Below are positions 16,989 to 26,445 of a stretch of DNA of 64,000 nucleotides, one piece after another. The position numbers and the translations under genes are program-made. Within the stretch, counting starts at the first letter, position 1. Each line of letters opens with the position of its first letter. The DNA is from Clostridiales bacterium (GTDB lineage Bacteria; Bacillota; Clostridia; Lachnospirales; Lachnospiraceae), in assembly GCA_018365455.1 (NCBI GenBank), contig JAGZJZ010000004.1:134832-198831 (forward strand), read 5' to 3'. The notes beneath the pieces were generated by a model. That model worked only from the letters and a program-made list of their open reading frames with translations. It did no database searches and was not told the origin of the DNA.

Positions 16989-17670
16989 TCAATAGATTTT
17001 GATTACCTGGTTAATAATCATGTCTAGATGGTTAATTATTCTAAAATATTGTGATAAAAAACAAAAAAATATTAATCAAAATACATGTCGTTTATTAAAG
17101 TTTGTGATAACTTAAAAGTATATGTTTTACAAAGTAAAAGAAGTAGATTCTATATTTTGTTTCTATTTCTTTTTTAAAACCGCTGTATGAATTATTGCTA
17201 TATCGAAATTTTCCACAATTATCTTAAAAAAAGACAATCAGTCTTCAGAAACTGTTTGAAGTTTACGATTTAAAAATTAGACAAAAAAATAGTATTATCT
17301 TTTTGCATTTTCGTCAAGAACTAATTGGCTGGTTTTATTATTAATTTTATCAATTGTAACTGCGGTATGCTTTTGTCTTATGTTATAGTCCTATAATGGC
17401 CTGTATAATTGTAAACTATATTTGAAAATTGAATTAGAAACAAGACACACTACCGTTTTTAGTGTATACTGATTCTTGTAGGTATTCGTTTAAAAAAGGA
17501 TACTTTTATTTGCAGAAATGGATTCAAGAAGAACGAGCTAAAATTTGGTTTCAAAGTGTTATTAATTCTGTTATGTTAGAGGAAGTTATAAGATCTAGTG
17601 GGATATCTGTGTGCAATTTTATGTATTTATTAATCTATAATTTGGGAAGTGTCGAAAGGAGATTTCTGTA

Positions 17671-19527
17671 ATGAAACTACGAAATATCTGTAAACGGGTC
17701 CGGGTATATTGCCGCTCCCATATGTGGTGTTCTTTTGCCGCAGCGATCTGCTTTGCAGTTATGCTGGTGGTGGTTGTCATGCAGTATTATCTGAAAAATG
17801 AATATGTGAAGTATCTGGTTGACAGCACCTATGACACAGAAAAAATGTTATTGACCTCCGTTAACCAGAATATCAAGAATCAGATGGATGATTTTATTAA
17901 GATTGGTTCGGAAATTGCTGTGGATGATACAAATGCGAATTTGATCAACGAGTACAGCACGAATCCGGAAAATATTGCACGCAACACCAAAGATCTGAAG
18001 AATCTCCTTGCCAATTATGCCAGATACTCCCAGTACATAGCGGCTATCGCCATTGCGTCGAAGGATGGGCTTGTCTACCAGTATGAACGCAATGAAAATA
18101 CGATTAATGTGGTGAATATCTGGAATAAGGACAATAACAACATACTGGTTGATACTTTCATAGAGGTTAATGAAATATCGAAAAGCATGGTTCTGCCCAG
18201 ATATCAGGTAATCACCACCCCAAGTGAACATCCGGGAGATGCATCAAAGCAGTTTATACATATTGCTTATCCGGTAAGAGGAAAACACTTTTACCAGGAT
18301 ATAGAATACATCATGATTGTTACGTTTAAAAGGGATGTATTGGACAACCTGATCGGTCAGCTGAGCGGAAGCAAGGATGATGTGGCGCAGGGGTTTATCT
18401 CTGCTAAGTCAGGAGAAATATTGTATCATACTAACAGTCAGCACAATGGAATGAAAATGGATGAGTATATAAATGAACAGCATCTGACACACTTAAGTAC
18501 ACCGGTCGGTGTATTTGACTGGAGTTTGAACATTGCCATTAATAAAAATGCATTGCAGGCAAAGGTGAACGAAATGTATACCAAAGCAATTGTCCTTTAT
18601 GCCCTGGTGATTATAGGCATTCTACTGATCCTGTTCTGGGTGACCCAAAGAATATTAAAGCCGGTGGATACCATTAACCGTTCCATTAAAAATGTAAAGC
18701 AGGGAAATATGCAGGAGCGCATAGAGATTAAGGGCACCCATGAGATCTGGCAGCTTGCCAATGAATACAATGAAATGATGCATGCCATCAGGAAGATGAA
18801 CCGTCAGGTGGAAGGACAGCATCTGGAAGTGGTGGAATCTCTGAAAATGAAACAGAGGGCGGAGCGGGAAGCACTGGAGTCCCAGATCAATGCACATTTT
18901 ATCTGCAATACCTTGAATGCTATTAATTATGAAGCAATTGAAAGCGGAAACTATAAGGTCTCCACGCTGCTGAAGAAGCTGTCCAATATTTTACGTTATA
19001 CTTTTGATCAAAAGCATCAGAATGTCTATATGTATCAGGAGATTACCTGGATTGAGCAATATCTGTATCTGCAGAAGGAACGGCTGGAAAATGTGTTTGA
19101 TTACAGCATTGAGTTTAATCATGAATATGACCAGTGGCCGTGTAGGAAGCTGATGCTTCAGCCCTTTGTCGAAAATTCCATCCTGCATGGATTCGAGGGC
19201 CGGGAAGAAGGAGGATTTATCCATATAACAGGTACCGGAATGGGTGAGTACCTCTGCTTATCTATTGAAGATAATGGCATAGGAATGACAAGAGAAAGGG
19301 AGCAGATCATACAGGAGGTGCTGGCTAACCCGGTGGTATCAAAGGAAAAAGAGGTGGGTATAGGAATATCCAATGTGGTGACACGCATGAAAATGTACTA
19401 TGGAAATAAGCTTCGGGTTTCCCTTGAGACATCTTACCAAAAGGGGTGCAGATTTACGTTTTACATTCCAAAACCACATAGCATACAGGAGGAGGTAACA
19501 TATGAGAATTATGATTGTCGAGGATGA
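17671..19527 (+). CDS. YesM-type sensor histidine kinase
   Basis: The 618-residue membrane kinase has TM1 near residues 22-42, a large extracellular sensor region (43-305), TM2 (LYALVIIGILLILFWV), HAMP, the LytS/YesM His_kinase domain with AHFICNTLNAIN (phospho-His in the INAHF block), and an HATPase with ILHGFEG and DNGIGM. The usual family motif reads HFLYNTL; here Leu-Tyr is Ile-Cys, a mild deviation. RBS AAAGGAG precedes ATG 17671. It overlaps the YesN regulator by 26 nt and, from context, senses an extracellular saccharide to control the downstream ABC/GH31 genes. Confidence 0.93.
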   Translation: MKLRNICKRVRVYCRSHMWCSFAAAICFAVMLVVVVMQYYLKNEYVKYLVDSTYDTEKMLLTSVNQNIKNQMDDFIKIGSEIAVDDTNANLINEYSTNPENIARNTKDLKNLLANYARYSQYIAAIAIASKDGLVYQYERNENTINVVNIWNKDNNNILVDTFIEVNEISKSMVLPRYQVITTPSEHPGDASKQFIHIAYPVRGKHFYQDIEYIMIVTFKRDVLDNLIGQLSGSKDDVAQGFISAKSGEILYHTNSQHNGMKMDEYINEQHLTHLSTPVGVFDWSLNIAINKNALQAKVNEMYTKAIVLYALVIIGILLILFWVTQRILKPVDTINRSIKNVKQGNMQERIEIKGTHEIWQLANEYNEMMHAIRKMNRQVEGQHLEVVESLKMKQRAEREALESQINAHFICNTLNAINYEAIESGNYKVSTLLKKLSNILRYTFDQKHQNVYMYQEITWIEQYLYLQKERLENVFDYSIEFNHEYDQWPCRKLMLQPFVENSILHGFEGREEGGFIHITGTGMGEYLCLSIEDNGIGMTREREQIIQEVLANPVVSKEKEVGIGISNVVTRMKMYYGNKLRVSLETSYQKGCRFTFYIPKPHSIQEEVTYENYDCRG

Positions 19528-20242
19528 GCAAAGGGCAAGAAGAGGACTGCGGAATCTTATTACCACGATTTCGGATAAGTATGAGATTGTGGCTGAAGCA
19601 TCCGACGGAAAGCAGGCGCTGGAGCTGATACACATTCTAAAGCCTGAAATCGTATTTACCGATCTTAAAATGCCCTATATGGATGGACTATCTCTGATCA
19701 GAGCCGTACATGCAATGGAGATTTCCACACAGTTTGTAATTATAAGTGCCTATGAAGAATTTGATGTGGCAAGGCAGGCAATTTCACTGGAAGTACAGGA
19801 TTATCTGATCAAACCTGTTACCTATGAGGATGTGGAAGATCTGCTGGCGCGTCTTTCTAAAAAAGACAAGCTGTATCTGGAAGATGGAATCAAGGATCTC
19901 CAGGAAAAATATCCCGGTGCTCATCCCCTGGTTATTAAAGCATTAAATATAATAGAAAAGAGCTATGCTGCCAAAATAAGCCAAAAGGATCTGGCGGAAG
20001 ACCTGGGAATGACCCAGGAGTATTTCTGCTATCTCTTCAATAAAGAAATCGGAGTGACATTTTCAAAATTTCTGAAGCACTACCGGATAGAGGTGGCAAA
20101 AGGACTGCTGGTAAATAAGGGAATGCCAAAGGAAGAAGTACCCTATCACGTAGGCTTTTCAGATCCGAAATATTTCAATAAAGTATTTCGCGAGGTGGAA
20201 GGCGCCAGTGTTGCTGAGTTTCTGAAATCCCGTGCCAAATAG
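19502..20242 (+). CDS. YesN-type AraC-family response regulator (short form)
   Basis: The 246-residue regulator has a receiver domain with Asp54 in VFTDLKMPYMDG and Lys in the LIKPVT block, joined by only a short linker to an AraC double helix-turn-helix (from about 145; second helix motif VPYHVGFSDPKYFNKVFRE). Most YesN proteins are about 500 residues with a long middle domain, which is missing here. It is translated from within the kinase 3' end (26-nt overlap) after GGAGG. It most likely activates the substrate-binding-protein promoter through the TCTTAAAAT repeats at 20268-20328. Confidence 0.92.
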   Translation: MRIMIVEDEQRARRGLRNLITTISDKYEIVAEASDGKQALELIHILKPEIVFTDLKMPYMDGLSLIRAVHAMEISTQFVIISAYEEFDVARQAISLEVQDYLIKPVTYEDVEDLLARLSKKDKLYLEDGIKDLQEKYPGAHPLVIKALNIIEKSYAAKISQKDLAEDLGMTQEYFCYLFNKEIGVTFSKFLKHYRIEVAKGLLVNKGMPKEEVPYHVGFSDPKYFNKVFREVEGASVAEFLKSRAK

Positions 20243-20267
20243 AAATATACGGATACTGCTGCCTGTT

Positions 20268-20363
20268 TCTTAAAATTTTCCTCCAATCTTAAAATTGTAT
20301 CTTAAAATCGTATCCCATTTCTTAAAATATTAAGTTTATCATTTAAACTAATATTATTATAAT
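20268..20363 (+). promoter_or_regulatory. Four TCTTAAAAT direct repeats and -10 box before the sugar ABC operon
   Basis: TCTTAAAAT occurs at about 20268, 20287, 20300 and 20320, and a fifth partial copy (TCTTAAATA) lies near 20371. TATAAT at 20358-20363 has only a poor -35 (TTTATC, 20335-20340), typical of activator-dependent promoters. The array sits between the YesN-type regulator and its presumed target operon. Confidence 0.55.
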
Positions 20364-20400
20364 TAGAACATCTTAAATACGATAAAGGAGGAAACAAACT

Positions 20401-21810
20401 ATGAAAAAGAGGTATCAGAGATTGGCTGCGGCAGTATTGGCAGGAATGATGATTACGGGGCTTGTGAGCGGCTGCGGCAGTTCTTCAGCAGAAAATCCTG
20501 CTGGGGAAAAAGGCACAGATGCAGCGTCAACTGCCCGGATCACAGAAGCAGCGGCTGGCACAACGGCACAGGATACAGGGACACAGGATACAGAGCCGCA
20601 GGATGCGGCTGCCAGTGCAAGGAAACCGGCATCTAACGGGGGTAAAGAGGTTACCCTATGGCATTACTTTGAACATGAGGCGCCGATACTGGAAAAAATG
20701 GTGGAAGAGTATAACTCCATGCAGAGTGACATCAATATTGTGTGTACGTATATATCACGTGAAGAACTGATGAAACAATACACAATAGGTGCTGTTTCCG
20801 GTGAGCTTCCGGATATTGGAATGGTGGATTCACCGGATATGGCTTCCTACATATCATTGGGTGTATTTGAGGATATTACCGGTCAAATGAAAGACTGGAA
20901 GGATTTGGAGCAGTTTTATCCAGGGCCTCTTAGCAGCTGTAAGGATGCGGACGGCAATATCTATGGTATTCCCAATAACTCCAACTGTCTGGCAATTGCT
21001 TATAATGTGGATCTGTTAAAAGCAGCAGGATTTGATAAAGCGCCGGAGACCTGGGACGAGTTTGAAGAGGTCTGTGCCAAAACTACAAACGCGGCAGATG
21101 GGGTATATGGTTTTGCAATGTCTGCAATCGGTACGGAGGAGGGAACTTTCCAGTTTATCCCCTGGCTGTATTCGGCTGGTGCTGATGTGGGTTCCACTGA
21201 TTCGCCGGAAGCCGCAAGGGCACTTGACTATCTGGCTGGTCTGGTAAACAAAGGTTACATGAGTAAGGAAGTGGTAAACTGGTCCCAGTCGGATTCTTAT
21301 AACGCATTTTGTGCCGGAAAAGCAGCTATGCTGGAATCCGGAACCTGGCAGCTCGCCCAGTTTGACGAAGGAATTAAGGGCGCATTTGAATATAAGATTG
21401 CTTTGCTGCCAAAGGATAAGAAGTTTGCTTCCGTTATCGGCGGTGAGAACTTCGGTGTATGTGCCGGAAGTGAAGAAAAAGAAGCCTGCGTTGAATTTTT
21501 AAAATGGATGACCAGCGCACAGAATAATGCAGCCTGGTGTGAAGGTGCAGGAAAGTTCCCGGTACGTGAGGATTCCGTGGCACTGAATACCACCTGGTCA
21601 GATGACGAAAGATTTGCAGTGTTCAGCGATGAAATGAATTATGCGGTAGCAAGAGGCCCTCACGAGTCCTGGCCTACTATTTCCGAAGCATTATATACGG
21701 CTGAACAATCAGCCCTCCTTGGAAATAAGACCGGCGAAGAAGCCATGAAAGAAGCAGCAGCAGTCATTAATCCAATCCTTCAGGAGACACCAATCGCCGC
21801 ACAGGAATAG
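20401..21810 (+). CDS. Carbohydrate ABC transporter substrate-binding lipoprotein
   Basis: The 469-residue extracellular solute-binding protein (MsmE/family 1) has a lipoprotein signal with Cys25 in LVSGC, then an Ala/Thr/Gln-rich tether (residues 30-75), then the binding domain beginning KEVTLWHYFEHE. The tether contains short repeats (QDTGTQDTEPQDA). It delivers oligosaccharide to the two permeases encoded next. RBS AAAGGAGGAAAC is optimal. As is common in this class, the operon holds no ATPase; a shared MsmK-like ATPase elsewhere is expected. From the two neighbouring GH31 genes, the ligand is probably an alpha-linked gluco- or xylo-oligosaccharide. Confidence 0.93.
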   Translation: MKKRYQRLAAAVLAGMMITGLVSGCGSSSAENPAGEKGTDAASTARITEAAAGTTAQDTGTQDTEPQDAAASARKPASNGGKEVTLWHYFEHEAPILEKMVEEYNSMQSDINIVCTYISREELMKQYTIGAVSGELPDIGMVDSPDMASYISLGVFEDITGQMKDWKDLEQFYPGPLSSCKDADGNIYGIPNNSNCLAIAYNVDLLKAAGFDKAPETWDEFEEVCAKTTNAADGVYGFAMSAIGTEEGTFQFIPWLYSAGADVGSTDSPEAARALDYLAGLVNKGYMSKEVVNWSQSDSYNAFCAGKAAMLESGTWQLAQFDEGIKGAFEYKIALLPKDKKFASVIGGENFGVCAGSEEKEACVEFLKWMTSAQNNAAWCEGAGKFPVREDSVALNTTWSDDERFAVFSDEMNYAVARGPHESWPTISEALYTAEQSALLGNKTGEEAMKEAAAVINPILQETPIAAQE

Positions 21811-21844
21811 TCAGGCGGCTGGATATTGGGAAAGGACGGGATAA

Positions 21845-21876
21845 GGGCGTGTCTGAAATTCAAACACGCTCTGAAT
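21845..21876. repeat. Miniature copy of the palindromic element at 4596-4746
   Basis: GGGCGTGTCTGAAA followed within a few bases by AAACACGCTCTGAAT reproduces both ends of the 150-bp element, with essentially all of its centre missing. The arms 21847-21852 and 21864-21869 (GCGTGT/ACACGC) form a hairpin in the gap between the substrate-binding protein and permease genes. There it could act as a partial terminator lowering permease expression relative to the binding protein. Confidence 0.55.
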
Positions 21877-21911
21877 CGCCCGCTCTGACGTAGAAAGGAA
21901 GTGGATGATTT

Positions 21912-22805
21912 ATGAAAATGAACATGGCTAAGAAGAAACGCTTTGAGGGTTATACCTTTATAATGCCTGGATTTCTCTATATGATTCTCATTTTGGGATA
22001 TCCCTTAATCTATAACTTTATACTCAGCTTTAAGAATACGAATATTAAAAATTTTAAGTCCGGTGCTTCTGTATTTGTGGGACTGGAGAATTATATGCAG
22101 CTATTTAAGGATCCTACATTCCAGCTGGTAATCAGGAATACTTTTATTTTCACCATCGCCTGTCTGGTGGTACAGTTTACCATTGGTTTTCTGTTTGCAA
22201 TGTTCTTTTCTAAAAAGTTTACTTTTGCGGGACCGATCCGCGGACTCGTATTAATTGGCTATATGATGCCAATGTCTGTCACTGCACTGCTGGGTAAAAA
22301 TATGTTTGGCGTGACAGAGGGAGTCATCAATAACCTGTTGATGAAGCTGGGTGTAATACATACTCCGGTAGAGTGGCTGGTCAGCACCAGTACGGCACTG
22401 ATTGCAGTGATTGCAGTAAACTGCTGGGTTGGTATTCCATTTAATATGCTTCTTCTAACCTCCGGTTTGACGGGAATATCGGATGATATCTATGAAAGTG
22501 CTTCAATGGACGGAGCCAATAAATTACAGCGGTTTCTGCATATTACACTGCCGCTTATGAAACCGGCTATTTTATCCGTCCTGATGCTGGGATTTATCTA
22601 TACATTTAAAGCCTTTGACTTAATGTTTGTTATGACGGCGGGAGGACCTTTAAATTCCACCGATGTACTGGGCACCTATTCCTATACCCAGTCATTTACA
22701 CAGTATGAATTTTCAAAAGGGGCGGCATCGGCGATGATCCTGTTTGGCTGTTTATTTATTATCGGTTTGTTCTACCTGAGACTTACTGCAAAGGAGGACG
22801 ATTAG
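21912..22805 (+). CDS. Sugar ABC transporter permease (MsmF/UgpA type)
   Basis: The 297-residue inner-membrane permease has six predicted helices, the first being FIMPGFLYMILILGYPLIYNF. The EAA-type cytoplasmic loop that contacts the ATPase reads YESASMDGANKLQRFLHITLP. It forms the transmembrane channel with the next gene product. Several in-frame ATGs (21912, 21918, 21924) make the exact start uncertain by a few residues. It ends one base before the following ATG, so the two permeases are translationally coupled. Confidence 0.93.
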   Translation: MKMNMAKKKRFEGYTFIMPGFLYMILILGYPLIYNFILSFKNTNIKNFKSGASVFVGLENYMQLFKDPTFQLVIRNTFIFTIACLVVQFTIGFLFAMFFSKKFTFAGPIRGLVLIGYMMPMSVTALLGKNMFGVTEGVINNLLMKLGVIHTPVEWLVSTSTALIAVIAVNCWVGIPFNMLLLTSGLTGISDDIYESASMDGANKLQRFLHITLPLMKPAILSVLMLGFIYTFKAFDLMFVMTAGGPLNSTDVLGTYSYTQSFTQYEFSKGAASAMILFGCLFIIGLFYLRLTAKEDD

Positions 22806-22806
22806 T

Positions 22807-23676
22807 ATGAATGAAAAGTCAAAAACCTCTGGTTTTCATATGTTCCGGTATAAATCTGTTCGGGTTAATGTCATTTACTGTATCATTTCTGTGCTGATTG
22901 CAATTGTTTTTCTATTCCCCATTTACTGGCTGATCAGTATGTCCTTTAAGACAGACATGGAGTCTTTTGGAAAGCTGGTGACCTATTATCCCCATCAGTT
23001 TACCTTCGATCCGTGGCTTCAGAATTTACAGGATAAGGATTTTCTGGCATCCCTGAAAAACAGTGCATGTATCGCTGTCTGTGCCATGTGTATATCATTG
23101 GTGTTCGGTGTTCCGGCAGCATATGGAATGGGCAGGTATAAGGTGCCGGGGCAGAAAGGGTTCTTATTAACCTTTTTAGTGACCCAGATGCTTCCGGCAT
23201 CTCTGATGCTGACGCCCATGTACCTGATATTCAATAAGATCGGCTTACTGGGAACCTATATCGGTCCGGCGCTAGCCATAGCATCCGGTACGGTTCCATT
23301 TATAATTGTTACGTTAAGACCCTATTTTAAATCCATCCCTGCCTCTCTGGATGATGCGGCGCGTATAGACGGATGCGGAGTGTACAAATCCTTCTTTAAG
23401 ATTATGCTGCCTGCAATCAAGACCGGAGTCATCACAGTTGTGGTTATCTCCTTCTTAAACGGGTGGAATGATCTGGCATACTCCATGACCTTTAATGTAA
23501 AACCTGAGATGAGGCCTCTGACTGCGAACATATATAAATTCCAGAGTAAATATGGAACAAAATGGAACTGTATTATGGCATACGGGGCGATACTCGTTCT
23601 GCCGGTAGTGATTATATTTGTATTTTTACAGAAGTATATCGTTGGCGGTCTGACTGCAGGGGCTGTGAAGGAATAG
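22807..23676 (+). CDS. Sugar ABC transporter permease (MsmG/UgpE type)
   Basis: The 289-residue second permease subunit has an N-terminal helix (VIYCIISVLIAIVFLFPIYW) and the EAA loop LDDAARIDGCGVYKSFFKIM. The C-terminal helix is followed by the usual motif FLQKYIVGGLTAGAVKE. RBS GGAGG overlaps the end of the preceding permease gene. It forms a heterodimer with that permease. The downstream gap to the GH31 start is 112 nt with no terminator, consistent with one operon. Confidence 0.94.
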   Translation: MNEKSKTSGFHMFRYKSVRVNVIYCIISVLIAIVFLFPIYWLISMSFKTDMESFGKLVTYYPHQFTFDPWLQNLQDKDFLASLKNSACIAVCAMCISLVFGVPAAYGMGRYKVPGQKGFLLTFLVTQMLPASLMLTPMYLIFNKIGLLGTYIGPALAIASGTVPFIIVTLRPYFKSIPASLDDAARIDGCGVYKSFFKIMLPAIKTGVITVVVISFLNGWNDLAYSMTFNVKPEMRPLTANIYKFQSKYGTKWNCIMAYGAILVLPVVIIFVFLQKYIVGGLTAGAVKE

Positions 23677-23788
23677 GTGCAGCCGCATGGTAAAAGCAGT
23701 GGCAGCTAAAGCAATAAAAATTATAGATAAATCCTATAGGGGAAATAATTCTGGTAAAAAAATTAAACAGATAAAAAAGGAGAATTCA

Positions 23789-25777
23789 ATGATTAAATGC
23801 GAGGGAAATAAAATATGGAGGCGTTTTGATAAAGAATTGCTGTGTGTGGAACCATGGGGGAAAAACAGTCTCCGTATTCGTGCCACTCAGAGGCACGAGT
23901 TATTGGCAGAAGATCATGGGGCATTACTGGAGCCGGATGAATGTGAAAGCAAGATATACCAGGAAAATGGAGAAACCGTTCTTGTGAATGGAAAAATCCG
24001 TTGTGAAATAACGCCCACCGGTAAGCTTCGTTTTAAAAATGACAAAGGGGAACTTTTGCTGGAAGAATATGAACGTATCCGGGAAGAAATCCAGGGACGC
24101 AAGGAGTTCAACAGTGCCCTTGAAATTGTGCCGAGAACTTTTGAACCTCATCCGAATACCGACAATTATCGCCTGATGGTGCGGTTTGAGCCAAACGAAG
24201 GAGAGAAGCTGTATGGATGTGGACAGTATCAGCAGCCATATCTGGATGTGAAAGGCTGTACGCTGGAACTGGCACACCGTAATTCCCAGGCAAGCATCCC
24301 CTTTGTACTTTCCAATAAAGGATATGGAATGCTGTGGAACAATCCGGCAATCGGTTATGTTACCTTTGGAAAGAATGTGACGGAATGGACGGCGCACTCC
24401 ACCAAGCAGATGGATTACTGGATCACAGCCGGGGATACACCAGCGGAAATAGAGGAAGCTTATGCAGATGCAACGGGGAAGGTACCGATGATGCCGGAAT
24501 ACGGGATGGGCTTCTGGCAGTGCAAACTGCGGTACCAGACTCAGGATGAAATAATGGAAACAGCAAGGGAGTACAAGAGGAGGGGGCTGCCGATTTCGGT
24601 AATTGTAGTAGACTTTTTCCACTGGACGAACCAGGGAGACTGGAAGTTCGACCTGGATTATTGGCCGGACCCGAAGAAGATGGTGGATGAGCTAAAAGAA
24701 ATGGGTATAGAGCTGATGGTTTCCATCTGGCCCACGGTTGATGCACAGAGTGAAAATTATAAAGAGATGGAAGAGCTGGGATATCTGACCCGCTCGGAAC
24801 ATGGAAAACGGATTGGGCAATTAGGAGATGCCTGTATCATCGATCCGACAAACCCGGAAGCAAGGGCTTACGTATGGAATAAAATCCGCCAGAACTATTA
24901 CGATCTGGGCATTAAAATATTCTGGCTGGATGAGGCAGAACCGGAATTTACCGGGTATGAGTACAGCCATTACCGCTATTTTAAGGGGGCGGATATGGAA
25001 GTAGGCAATATTTATCCCAGGGAATATGCCAGAATGGCATATGAGGGAATGGAAGCAGCCGGACAGGAAAATATCGTGAATCTGCTGCGCTGCGCCTGGG
25101 CAGGATCTCAGAAATACGGAACCCTGGTGTGGTCAGGAGATATTGATTCTTCCTTTCGCTCTATGCGTAACCAGCTGGCAGCGGGACTGAATATGGGGCT
25201 GTCCGGAATCCCCTGGTGGACAACCGATATCGGAGGATTCCATGGGGGTAATATTGAAGATGATACTTTCAGGGAATGTCTTGTCCGTTGGTTTGAATTT
25301 GGTACATTTTGTCCGGTATTCCGGCTGCATGGTTTTCGTGAGCCTTTTAAGGAGGCACTTGGTACTACCGGAGGAGGAAAGCATATCAGCGGTGCGGATA
25401 ATGAAGTCTGGTCCTATGGGGAAGAGGTTCTGGCAATCTGTACAAAGTATATGGAATTAAGAGAGAAGATGAAGCCCTATATTACTGAGATTATGAAAGA
25501 AGCCCATGAAAAAGGAACGCCTGTGATGCGCCCGTTATTTTATGATTTCCCAGAGGACAAAATATGCTGGGAAACAGAGGATGCATACATGTTTGGACCA
25601 AACCTTCTGGTAGCGCCCATCCTCCATGAAAAGGAACGGCAGCGCAGGGTATATCTGCCGGAGGGAATGTGGCACAGCATACATGATAACAGGGAGTATC
25701 GGGGCGGTCAGGTAATAGACGTGCAGGCTCCCCTGGATGAAATACCGGTATTTGCCCGCAACGGAAAGCTCTGGTAA
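23789..25777 (+). CDS. GH31 alpha-glycosidase
   Basis: Intracellular GH31 retaining enzyme of 662 residues (no signal peptide). It has an N-terminal beta-sandwich and then the TIM barrel. The nucleophile is Asp381 in FWLDEAEPEF and the general acid is Asp451 in VWSGDIDSSF. The form WLDEAEPE, rather than the classic WxDMNE, groups it with alpha-xylosidase-like and related GH31 branches. An in-frame ATG at 23687 exists, but AAAAAGGAG at 23775-23782 points to ATG 23789 (MIKCEGNKIW). It probably trims non-reducing alpha-linked glucose or xylose from imported oligosaccharides together with the YicI-like enzyme downstream. Confidence 0.92.
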   Translation: MIKCEGNKIWRRFDKELLCVEPWGKNSLRIRATQRHELLAEDHGALLEPDECESKIYQENGETVLVNGKIRCEITPTGKLRFKNDKGELLLEEYERIREEIQGRKEFNSALEIVPRTFEPHPNTDNYRLMVRFEPNEGEKLYGCGQYQQPYLDVKGCTLELAHRNSQASIPFVLSNKGYGMLWNNPAIGYVTFGKNVTEWTAHSTKQMDYWITAGDTPAEIEEAYADATGKVPMMPEYGMGFWQCKLRYQTQDEIMETAREYKRRGLPISVIVVDFFHWTNQGDWKFDLDYWPDPKKMVDELKEMGIELMVSIWPTVDAQSENYKEMEELGYLTRSEHGKRIGQLGDACIIDPTNPEARAYVWNKIRQNYYDLGIKIFWLDEAEPEFTGYEYSHYRYFKGADMEVGNIYPREYARMAYEGMEAAGQENIVNLLRCAWAGSQKYGTLVWSGDIDSSFRSMRNQLAAGLNMGLSGIPWWTTDIGGFHGGNIEDDTFRECLVRWFEFGTFCPVFRLHGFREPFKEALGTTGGGKHISGADNEVWSYGEEVLAICTKYMELREKMKPYITEIMKEAHEKGTPVMRPLFYDFPEDKICWETEDAYMFGPNLLVAPILHEKERQRRVYLPEGMWHSIHDNREYRGGQVIDVQAPLDEIPVFARNGKLW

Positions 25778-25807
25778 GCACAGCTTGCGCTATTCAGGAG
25801 GAAAAAT

Positions 25808-26419
25808 ATGGATAATCAGCGGTTATTTGACTTTGGAGGCAGCTACACAGGAATAATGGGAAAGATTTTTGATCTGCTGCTGGTGGGAATACTCTGGATC
25901 ATATGCTGCCTTCCCGTTATTACGATTGGAGCATCTACCACAGCGCTTTACTACAGTGTTGTAAAGTCGGTAAAAAGAGGGAACGGCTATGCATTTCGGG
26001 AATTCTGCCATGCATTCCGGATAAATTTTGTGCCAGCAACGGGGATTTGGGCGGCAGTTGCCGGTGTGACCTTTCTTGTCCAGCTGAACATGGGAATCCT
26101 GATGCAGAAAACCAGCGGTAATACCGGACTTTTCTTTATCTGCTTTTACTATCTGGTCTCTGTCTATGTATGTGCAGCAGCATGTTATGCATTCCCCGCA
26201 TTGTCACGGTTTGATATGAGCGCCGGGTGGATATGGAAACTTGGAATGTATATGGCAGTCCGGTACATTTTGACTACGCTGGCTGTATTTATGGTAATTG
26301 GCTGTGTTCTGGCTTTGTTTTGGGCGCTGCCAATGAGTATATTCTTTACTCCCGGTCCTGCGGTATTTATTATTTCTGATTTTATGGAGCGGGTTTTGGA
26401 AAAACATATGCCGGAATAA
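25808..26419 (+). CDS. YesL-family (DUF624) membrane protein
   Basis: The 203-residue integral membrane protein has about five predicted helices, including ILWIICCLPVITIGAST, which contains the family hallmark CLPVITIG. YesL proteins are habitually encoded beside YesM/YesN-controlled sugar importers; their biochemical role is not established, and assistance to the transporter or sensor has been suggested only by context. RBS AGGAGG precedes the ATG. It is placed between two GH31 genes within the same operon. Confidence 0.9.
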   Translation: MDNQRLFDFGGSYTGIMGKIFDLLLVGILWIICCLPVITIGASTTALYYSVVKSVKRGNGYAFREFCHAFRINFVPATGIWAAVAGVTFLVQLNMGILMQKTSGNTGLFFICFYYLVSVYVCAAACYAFPALSRFDMSAGWIWKLGMYMAVRYILTTLAVFMVIGCVLALFWALPMSIFFTPGPAVFIISDFMERVLEKHMPE

Positions 26420-26445
26420 GTTTGGCATGCAGGAAGGGTGAAAAT

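Larger units (their letters stand above)
15742..17660. other. AT-rich gene-poor island with decayed genes
   Basis: Nearly 2 kb between the KamA terminator and the next YesM kinase, clearly more AT-rich than its flanks after about 16190. The first 450 bases carry overlapping short frames (15743-15928 and 15711-16040) that look like remnants of one interrupted reading frame; I cannot identify the parent. Bases 16189-16988 hold the minus-strand remnants listed separately. Nothing recognisable is seen in 16989-17400. Possible -10 boxes (TATAAT, about 17394 and 17405) precede the kinase gene. An old insertion that has decayed is the simplest reading. Confidence 0.55.

Noticed and set aside
17462..17671. 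69-codon open frame just upstream of the first YesM kinase
   Set aside because: GTG start without an RBS, AT-rich, no domain or signal, and it covers the kinase promoter region and RBS.
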